Positions 53,631 to 61,647 of a stretch of 64,000 nucleotides of DNA are shown here, in pieces (the first letter of the stretch is position 1; every line of letters starts with the position of its first letter). The notes below the pieces were generated by a model. That model saw only the letters and a program-made list of their open reading frames with translations. It did not search any database and was not told the origin of the DNA. Source of the DNA: Palaemon carinicauda (Eukaryota; Arthropoda; Malacostraca; Decapoda; Palaemonidae). Position numbers and translations under genes: made by a program. The stretch lies in the NCBI RefSeq assembly GCF_036898095.1, contig NC_090729.1, forward strand, positions 69,420,224-69,484,223, in the 5' to 3' direction.

Positions 53631-54660
53631 GAACAGCTGATGCGTGATGAGATCCCAGAGGCTCTGCATGACAGTCCTACCGCAGGGGAAAAACGTCCAG
53701 GGTGACGAAGAGTAATAAATCCTGAAACCTAACGAACCCACAGAGAGGAACATCTGCGGGGTCGGTTACTCCAGAGAGGGAATCTGTTCTCCACAGCTAA
53801 CGAGTAACGAACAACTGGCAAGTCATACACAGCCAACATGTACCTAACAGCTGGAGAGTCATGCGTAACTGACGGGTGACGAGAGCCCGGAGGCTCAGCA
53901 TGAGACGTCTCCTTATCGCAGGGGGGGAGGAGGGAGAACATCCAGGGTGGAGAGGAGTGATAAAATCTGAAGCCAGAGAAGTCTAGAGGAGGAGTCTGCT
54001 CAGAGGGAGCTGGAGGAGCCTGTAGCCTGTGAGATTGCCTTCCCCTGGCACTCTTCAACCCTTATGTCCAGGGCAAAGCTGCACTGGATCTCAGGAGTCT
54101 CTGAGTGACCTAGACATGGTCCAGAACCGTGTTTTTACCTTCTTGCAAGGCCATCGATGGATCTGACAGACCACTCATAGTTCTCATGCAGGCCAGGAAC
54201 TGCCCAAAGGCATGCTCAGACTCCATCTGCTCAGCCTCTGTTAGCTTAAGGCTAGCACCTCTGGGCAATAGATCATCCTTGAAATCTACTTGAAGGTCGG
54301 CATCGAGAGCTACCTCAGAAACATAGCCAAGGCTAGTTTCTGGGTTCACCCTGAAGGGATCCCCCGACTGCAACACCCGAAGGAACACAGTATGGCACTG
54401 GCCTCATTCCTATATTTGAACATGAGGAACAAAGGAGTAGAAGTAGTGTGTTGCACAGACTGTACCACTCTCGGCAGGGACCTTGTCCTCGTAAGGGAAA
54501 GGTCGTAGCCAGCGTGCTCATCAGGAACTGCAACAGGCACAGGACTGTTACAGGGCAGGTACAACAGATTCCACTGGAATGAACGGCTCTGCTTTTCTAC
54601 ATCAGCTGACTTAGCTGAACAAAGAATTACTGCATCACTAGGTAAGGAAATAAAAATTAT

Positions 54661-55029
54661 GAAAAAAAAACCCTCCGGAGGATCACCTAACGTGTGGACG
54701 GGACAGGTGTCCCCAAAGAGAACATAATAAAGACTGCGCGCTTCCTTTGCCAGCCGCCATCATTGTGAGAAAGAGAGCGGCGGCGTAAGAACTGTAAAGA
54801 AAAAAATAATTACAATTAATTAATCCGCTGATGAAACCAACTACTTGGGAGACCCATTCAATCCTCCGACGGAAAGTGGACAGGCTAAATAGATTATGTA
54901 CTCCCTCCATTGACTAAGGATGGCCGTTGGCCCATTGCTGCATGGAGTGCGGAGTCGATAGCTGAAAAACTTAAATTACAAATAATTATTTCAACTTAAT
55001 TACTGAAGAAACCATTCGGGAACGCTACG
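54661..55029 (-). other. DIRS-D 5' leader, no gene seen
   Basis: No usable open frame; assigned to DIRS-D by position. Confidence 0.4.
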
Positions 55030-55220
55030 TTGTAGTGGTTTGCGGACTGTGGCCAGATGTAGCACACAGACTGCTTACTGTCCGCATGCCAACTACACAC
55101 CTATTCACTCCACAAAAAAAGATAAAACAGTGGAATACCCAGAAATTTGGGCAAAAGGTAACCAGTTCGATTTTTTATACTGGGCAAGGAAACCCTGCCA
55201 GAACCTCAAACTTCCCTATT
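55030..55220 (-). repeat. Repeat U, copy 3, inverted partial
   Basis: TGTAGTGGTTTGCGGACTG at 55030 is the reverse complement of the end of copies 1 and 2; similarity continues to about 55200 ('tactgggcaagg'). Confidence 0.7.
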
Positions 55221-55548
55221 ATCTTTTCTTGCCTTGAGCTTGCTGAATGGAGAGATAGTACAGTATGACCGTTGATTTAATTCTGGGAAAATCAGCAATC
55301 TATATCAAATAGTTCTATCTTTTTTAGGTAAGATCTCTTCAAGCTTAAGAAAACTTTAAGAGTATTATGAGAATAAAAAAAAACTTAAATCAACTCTAGG
55401 ATGTTGGACAGGACACAGTGTGGGAGGAAATGTATTGAAGAAAAGTATTAAAAAATTTATTTTCAAAATGAAAAAAAGTAGGTTGGAAATAACCTTGAAA
55501 GTGAATTTACAGTCCTACAATAACTAGATTAAAAATTATAGGAAAAGC

Positions 55549-55582
<34 letters not shown>

Positions 55583-56303
55583 GACCACATATTGGACACT
55601 CCCATAACAATATAACACACTGTACTCACAATCAGGGATAATCTAAAGATGATTATTTATATGCAAATGCAAGCTACTGGACAGTATTAAAATGAAATTA
55701 CAACCATTTATCCCATAATAGATTTAACAATGCGGATGATTCTGAATGCAGCTTTAAATACTTCCGAGGAAGTGCACCTTTGCAATTTAATGAATTATTA
55801 TGCACTCAAAACCCAACACAGATAACTCCCTTTCTTATTTCCCTGTCATCGTTTTCCCTTGCCTAGCACTCTGCTCAACATTTAGTAAACACCACCAGAA
55901 ATTGTATAACCGTATGTGGTAATGAAATAGTCAACACTATCAGCGAGGTCACACTTAGAACTTTCAAATTCCTCTACAGTGCCCTATCATTGGCAGGATT
56001 CTCAGTCTCTTTTTCTAATTCAAGTTCTGATACTTTGCATGATAAATGAATCAAAATTAAAAGGGAATCAAAAGCAAAGGGGAGTTCTAATCCCTCTAGC
56101 TGCCCATCTTCAATAGGTTCTCCCAATTTCTTTAATGCAGATAATTTATCCCAATAAACCTTTTCTGGACAATTTTTACCATCTAATAAGAAATTTTAGC
56201 ATATGATCCTTGCTGAGCGCAGGGAGCCATCACTCTGTAAAAACAAAGAAAGTGGGTCATGAAACAAATGGATACAGAGCTTATAATAAATTAAAGTACC
56301 ATA
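55221..56303. other. AT-rich sequence with an A31 run, no gene seen
   Basis: A 31-base A run lies at 55550..55580. It could be a retroposed poly(A) tail, but nothing upstream is recognisable. Otherwise featureless. Confidence 0.45.
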
Positions 56304-58893
56304 CAAGTGGAACCTCTACATACGATTGTCCCAACATCCTAAGTAAAATTTGACCAAATTTTTATCTCGACACCCGAAGTCTTGCTCCAACATAAGACGT
56401 AAATCATACGCGTACGCGTGGAATTTTCTCAAAAGCGTCGATCGTAGTTTCTTGTTGACGCCGCTAGACGGCAGCACATCGGAGGGACGCCAATCAAGTG
56501 TTGCCTTGATCAGTCCTCTCATCTCGTGCGCATCGTGTGGTTGTTCTCTATTCGCTCAGTTATAAACAGTGCTTTTTATCTTCCTTTTTCACGTTTTGTT
56601 TTTGTGTTTTGTAATCATGGTTCCTAAAAAGCTTACTTTCGGTTCAGGAAGTAGTAGTGGTGAGAAAAAGAAGAAGTCAATGCTTTCATTAGAACTAAAA
56701 CAAGAAATAATAGAAAAGCATAAGCAAGGTGTGCGTGTTAGCGATCTGGCTAAACAATATGGCCGGAATATGTCTACGATCTCGACGATCCTAAAACAAA
56801 AGGCAGCCATTAAAGCAGTGAAACCTTCGAAGGGGATCACGATTATTTCTAAGCGTTGTAGCCCTACCCTGGAAGAGATGGAACGCCTTTTCTTAATATG
56901 GATCAGGGACAAGGAGATTGTTGGCGATACTATCACTGAAACGATCATTTGTGAGAAGGCCAGCACTATCTATTGTGACTTGAAGGCAGCGGGCTCTGGG
57001 GGTGACGTGGGGGAGAGTGCAACCGATCCTACGTCGGAGGAATTCAAGGAGTCTCGAGGTTGGTTCGAGAAATTTAGGAAACGGACCGGGATTCATTCAG
57101 TTGTTTGGCATGGAGAAGCTTCAAGTTCGGACACCAAGGCTGCTAAAGACTTTGTTAATAAGTTCGAAAGCATCGTGGAGGAGGAAGGCTACGTAGAGCA
57201 GCAGGTTTTCAACTGTGATGAAACCGGTCTGTTTTGGAAAAAGATGCCTAGTCAAACATACATTACCGCCGAAGAGAAGAAAATGCCTGGACATAAGCCA
57301 ATGAAGGATGGGTTGACTCTTGCGCTTTGTGCCAACGCCAGAGGGGACTGCAAAATTGAGCCTTTATTAGTTTACCATTCCGAAAACCCTAGGGCATTTA
57401 AAGCACATAGAATTAACAAAGACCTGCTACATGTTCTATGGCATTCTAATTCTAAGGCTTGGGTCACTAGGCATATCTTTGTGGAATGGGTAAACGTAGT
57501 TTTCGGTCCTGCTGTCAAGAAGTACCTTCAGGAGAGGAATTTGCCTTTGAAGTGCTTGCTTTGTTTGGACAATGCACACTCACCCCCAGGACTTGAAGAT
57601 GATATCATCGACGAATACAAATTTATCAGTGTTGTATCTTCCATCGAATACCACCCCTATCCTCCAGCCCATGGACCAGCAAGTCATCTCTAATTTTAAG
57701 AACCTGTACACCAAGCACTTATTTAAGCAGTGCTTTAATGTCACGCAAGGCACCAACTTAACTTTGCGTGAATTTTGGAGGAACCATTTTAATATCGTGC
57801 ACTGCATAAAGATCATATATCAGGCTTGGAATGGAGTAACTCGTCAGACACCGAATTCAGCTTGGAAGAAGCTTTGCCCTGATGCTGTTGCTCCCAAAGA
57901 TTTCGAAGGTTTTGGCCCCGAGAATGAACCTGTGCTTGCCGCCGAGGAAGACGTCGAAGAGATTGTATCCCTTGGCAAGTCCATGGGTCTGGAGGTGGAT
58001 GAAGATGACATCACCTAACTCGTCGATGAGCATCATGAAGAGCTCACCACCGAGAAACTCAAGGAGCTGCAAACCATGCAGCATGAGTTCCAAGTGCAGT
58101 TGAGTGTGTCGGAGGAGACCGAGGAGGTAGGCCAAATCTTAGGTACGGCCGAAATTAAACAGATGTTAGCATATCATCAACACGTGGTTGATTTCATCGA
58201 CAAGCATCACCCACAGAAACTTCAGGTTTACCGTGTAGTTGCGCAGTTCGATGATGTTTGTTTAATGCATTTTAGAAAAATTCTCAAAAGCCGTACCAAG
58301 CAACTTTTTCTCGATAGTTTCTTTAAAAAATCTACGAAATGGTCTAGTGATCATGAGAAAATAAAGAAAGAGAAGCAAAGAAAAGGAAGACTGAATCGAG
58401 TGAAAGTGATGAAAATTAAAAATACTGTAGAAAAGAAAAAAAAATGTAAAGAAAATTATAAAATTATAAAAATGAAAAAAAAATAAGCTAAGTTAAGTTA
58501 AAGTTCACGTAGTGTAAGTTAGAGTAAGTTAGAGTACGTTATCGCAGTTTCCGTCTCTACCTCCTCGCTGATCTTCCGTCTCCTACGCAGTCCCTACACC
58601 TGCGCTGGCCTGTCGCTAAGGTAAAGTGTTATTAAAAACCCCTTTTTTATTTATTATTTCTTTATTATTATTCTTTTTTTAGATATTTCTGTATTACAGT
58701 ATTCAATTGTATTAATGCTATGTGTAATTATGTGTAGCAATTTATTAAGGAGTTATCATGGGTTTTTAGGCTGAGGAACGAATTAAACAAATTACAGTGT
58801 ATTCCTATGGGAATATTTGCTCCAACATATGATCGTTTTAACATACGAAGCAGTTTTTGGAACGAATTAAGATCGTATGTAGAGGTATCACTT
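56304..58893 (+). mobile_element. pogo/Tigger-like DNA transposon
   Basis: The left end CAAGTGGAACCTCTACATAC at 56304 and the right end, reverse complement AAGTGATACCTCTACATACG at 58893, form inverted repeats; TA flanks each side. Sub-terminally, the right arm carries a second inverted ACATACGA-type block near 58845. The element is about 2.6 kb and carries one transposase gene. Insertion in the DIRS-D leader makes it younger than DIRS-D. Confidence 0.85.
56617..58486 (+). pseudogene. pogo/Tigger-like transposase, one frameshift and one stop
   Basis: Starts at ATG 56617 (MVPKKLTFGS). It has an N-terminal CENP-B/psq-type helix-turn-helix (LSLELKQEIIEKHKQG, VSDLAKQYGRNMSTISTIL) and a CENP-B-like second DNA-binding part (SRGWFEKFRKRTGIHSV). 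The DDD catalytic core follows: FNCDETGLFW (first Asp codon 57217), CLLCLDNAHSPP (second Asp 57568) and, after a frameshift near 57631, LQPMDQQVI (third Asp 57674). The frame then continues to a TAA at 58016 and reads on afterwards in the same frame to a lysine-rich end at 58486. Only these two lesions are visible, so it is a fairly recent casualty. The catalytic acids are all present. A domesticated TIGD-type host gene is unlikely given the lesions and the terminal repeats. Confidence 0.9.
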
Positions 58894-59454
58894 ATATAAA
58901 AAAACTAATAATAGAAAATTTAAAATAAAATAATTTCAAATTTGTATTTTCCCAAGATAAACATTTTTTTCACAACGTAACTAAGTGAAAGGAAAGGTGT
59001 TACGCTGCAGAGTGTCTCCTGGGCACCAACGTAACAAGGGAGAGCGGTGTCGTCAGCGAAGAAGAGTAAGACCGAAGTCAAGCTCTGGGAAAGCCGTAAG
59101 CAGTCTTCCTCAAAGAACTCATGGGAGAGAGCGACGTAAACATCCGAATGGAGAAAGAGTATCCCCACAATGACAACACCCCTACTACAGAGGCCGAGTC
59201 ACTTGGAAGGCCAGCAGCCTAGTGTTGTCCGGCGTCCTAGGGGGGAAAGTTCGTAAGAGAAAGTTCTCCTCTATTGAAAACGTGCCGCACTACACTATCA
59301 CGCTAACAGCAACAATCACTAAAAAGAAAAGCTTATATATATATACAGTATATAAAAATATTACAAGAATGTTTTCATATATAGTACTGTATATAAAAAA
59401 AAAAATATAAGTTAAGAATAAGAAAAAACACATCAAATGGCCAGTAAGTTGGAG
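58894..59454 (-). other. DIRS-D 5' leader, no gene seen
   Basis: No credible frame; a (TA)-rich stretch at 59325..59410. Confidence 0.4.
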
Positions 59455-59672
59455 TGGAGAGGAAGACAAAGTCTCTCTCCCCAAGCCAAAAGTGGGTGCT
59501 CAGCCCATGTGCGTGAGTAAGCGGGGTAGCCGACTAACCCCCATCCCTCCTGCTAATCATCGGTTGGAATGGTTATTCCTCGCTAAAAGTCTTATGGCTC
59601 ATCTTTCAGCTACGCCAAATGTAATATCTCCTATAAATAGCGAGGGTTTGTATAGAGTGACGGAACAAAGAA
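59455..59672 (-). repeat. DIRS-D 5' inverted terminal repeat
   Basis: Reverse complement of 46632..46790, ending 'tttgtatagagtgacggaac', which is also present inverted in the internal complementary region at 47675..47725. Confidence 0.8.
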
Positions 59673-59768
59673 CAATTAAAACATTTTTGGCCAGTTTTTT
59701 CTTTATTATGGTTGTTAAATCAAATAAAGCAAAGGAGAACCTACAACGTCTGTTCTCATCCGAGATAA

Positions 59769-59945
59769 AATGCAAAGTGGCTTGTGATGGTCACAGCGTG
59801 TGTTATTGGGGTGGTGGGTTACCTCATGCTGCCCCCCACTAACCAGTGGATGGGAGTAACACCTCGCTAAAGTTTTACAGTTACTTTCAGCTGTTGCCAA
59901 AATGTATCTCCATAGTAAAGGGCTGAAAGACTTATATTTGGTGCT
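59769..59945 (-). repeat. DIRS-A 5' inverted terminal repeat
   Basis: Reverse complement of 25870..26045: for example CTAACCAGTGGATGGGAGTA at 59840 matches the complement of 25965, and CCAAAATGTATCTCCATAGT at 59897 that of 25900. It lies only about 100 bp outside the DIRS-D terminus and has no partner other than the one 34 kb to the left. Confidence 0.78.
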
Positions 59946-60857
59946 GAAACAACAAAGCTTTCCATTATATTAATACAGCTCACAAAATAGCATCCAATTA
60001 AATGTTTATCAAGGTCTCAGACTAAAATTTCATCTGAAATTTTAAAGAAATGTTCCCTATTCAAAGTAAAATTGATATCATTTTCACAGGCTGATACTTG
60101 TCAGTAAAAGTGAAATGAGTGGGTGTCAGGCTTGGATCTACTGGTCTGTGCTGGTGCCTTAATAAGTTACTGTGGGCTGCATGGATGACTGGGACCTGTC
60201 CCATATATCTCGTACCCCTCATGATCCCTTTATTTCTCATACCAAATCACATTCCATAATCCCTATTCTTCCCTCGACACCTATATACTCATAGGCCTGG
60301 GGATCTGCAATACCATCAATCTGACTGAGCAATACTTCCTTTTGAAGTGTACCTGGCACATCTGATAGATTGTGTTCCGCTGTACATATATTTAGGATGT
60401 AGCTGGTTGTGAGATCAACAGTAACAGTTGTGTGACTTTATTTGAAAGAAAATTTGCTAGTGCAGCAGTTTAGGAGCTTTGGTAGTTGCTGGCTTATTAC
60501 TGAGTTGCTTAATAAGCCAATAGTTTTGTCATTATTCTTAAATCTCCCAAAACACTTACATTCCTGATGAGCAATTTATGATGTTACCTTACTATTTACT
60601 GTGACCTCCACTTAGATTGGTGGTCTGTTGCAAAAAGGCAAATTCCACTAAAGTTGAGTATGCTTTAGTGTAAGGGAACCTTTTAGCTTCTCATACATAC
60701 TTAACAGTTCTAAATTAGGAAGATTAGTACAAAGAAATAATGAACTGTTAAGAAAAAACAAGACCATTTTCTAAACACTTAATAGAGACATGTTGATGAC
60801 CATTCCTAGTCAAAACTCTATGGAAAAATATATTACAAGTATCTTCAAAATACTTAC
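59946..60857. other. End of the 35.4-kb VPS11 intron, no gene seen
   Basis: AT-rich without recognisable elements. Confidence 0.5.
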
Positions 60858-60953
60858 TGTTGGTGGAATGAATGCATACACAAGAAGTGCACAGACGGAA
60901 GTTCCAATTCATTATTGCATATGTTGCATTTAGTAGCTGTAAACTGTATAGCT
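60858..60953 (-). CDS. VPS11: VPS11, RING finger first half
   Basis: Acceptor AG at 60955..60954 after a T-rich tract, donor GTAAGT at 60857..60852. The exon completes a Thr codon from the upstream exon and encodes AIQFTATKCNICNNELELPS then VHFLCMHSFHQ, ending two bases into a His codon. With the downstream exon the ligand pattern is C-x2-C-x12-C-x-H-x2-H-x2-C-x10-C-x2-C, a RING-H2. CNIC...LPSVHFLCxHSFHQHC is nearly the vertebrate VPS11 sequence. VPS11 is a core subunit shared by HOPS and CORVET, which tether late endosome/lysosome and early endosome membranes; its RING end contacts VPS18. Confidence 0.95.
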
Positions 60954-61093
60954 CTGGAAAAAAACACACCAAGATGTAAAACAAAGCAACACATTCATTG
61001 AAAATTCTATGTGATATGTCTACTTCAATGTACCAAGAGGCTAAAATTTTGGATAGTCAAAAACAAATTCTCTCTTATTTTAGAAATGTAAAC

Positions 61094-61170
61094 AGTTAAA
61101 TCAGGAAGTTACTGGTAAATCTATAAACTATGTTATCAGGAAGTTGCTAGTAAATCTATAAACTATGTTT
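61094..61170. repeat. Tandem duplication, 2 x ~38 bp
   Basis: 'atcaggaagttactggtaa' and 'atcaggaagttgctagtaa', each followed by 'atctataaactatgtt', in the intron between two VPS11 exons. Confidence 0.88.
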
Positions 61171-61226
61171 TACTTGTAGCAGTCCTATAAATCCTTTATC
61201 TATGGATATCATGATCTATGCCTTAC

Positions 61227-61428
61227 GTAGTTCTAATGTTGTTGATAGTGTCCTTCATTTTGGACGTCTCCTCGACATATTCTTCAGCACGTAAAGATTC
61301 CTCCGCAAGTGTTGTAGAATGACTGCTTACCACTCTTAACAGGTAATCTCGTACATGGCCAAGTGTAATGTGTGGAGAGGCAGCAAGCTGGTCAACAACT
61401 TCAAGAGGCGGAAGTAAACGATGTTCCT
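61227..61428 (-). CDS. VPS11: VPS11, exon upstream of the RING finger
   Basis: Acceptor AG at 61430..61429 (an AG two bases further on is an alternative but would change the frame), donor GTAAGG at 61226..61221. It encodes EHRLLPPLEVVDQLA, ITLGHVRDYLLRVV, then a coiled-coil-like stretch EESLRAEEYVEETSKM and INNIRT, ending in phase 2. LPPLxVVxxLA and the VxRDYL helix match the segment of animal VPS11 between the alpha-solenoid and the RING. This is the first VPS11 exon in the window; the N-terminal propeller and most of the solenoid lie off the right end. Confidence 0.93.
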
Positions 61429-61647
61429 CTGATGACAAAAAAAAATAAATTAATCATTATAACACTTACCTTTGATTCTAGTGGTAATCAAAAGAACTCT
61501 ATTTCAGGAATAAAAAAGCATTTGAAGCTTCAGTAAGTGATCTATATGACTTTGAGATCTTTACAGATATCAGTTCCAACTAAAATAAAATATTAAAAGA
61601 AATGTGCATGGTACTGAAGCAAGGACAGGAAATGCAAAACCCTCATA
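61429..61647. other. VPS11 intron, no gene seen
   Basis: Short AT-rich stretch between the exon and the retroelement tail. Confidence 0.5.

Larger units (their letters stand above)
50500..54660 (-). pseudogene. DIRS-D gag, interrupted and internally duplicated
   Basis: 50500..50960 and 52499..53060 correspond to DIRS-C gag 42300..43250, with repeat U between them. The frames are badly broken. A 330-bp part of gag (52731..53060) is repeated at 53977..54310, a spacing of 1,246 bp, and the linker between holds a 36-bp minisatellite. Minus-strand linker peptides are of the SPAVRYASAV type. No intact Cys-rich module was found. Confidence 0.65.
46621..59672 (-). mobile_element. DIRS-D: decayed DIRS1-like element enlarged by nested insertions
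   Basis: The left (3') ITR at 46632..46790 and 47598..47640 and the right (5') ITR at 59455..59672 are reverse complements (for example GCTGAAAGATAAGCCATAAG against CTTATGGCTCATCTTTCAGC). An internal complementary region lies at 47640..47725. Domains on the minus strand: gag (54660..52499 and 50960..50500), RT (50255..49806), RNase H and methyltransferase-like part (49440..48791), recombinase remnant (48830..48200). Inserted in it are a CR1-like fragment (46791..47597), repeat U (50965..52494 and, inverted, 55030..55220) and a pogo element (56304..58893). DIRS-D proper would be about 8 kb. Confidence 0.78.

Noticed and set aside
56617..58486. Host TIGD/jerky-like domesticated gene
   Set aside because: Terminal inverted repeats with flanking TA, a frameshift and a stop show an ordinary transposon copy.
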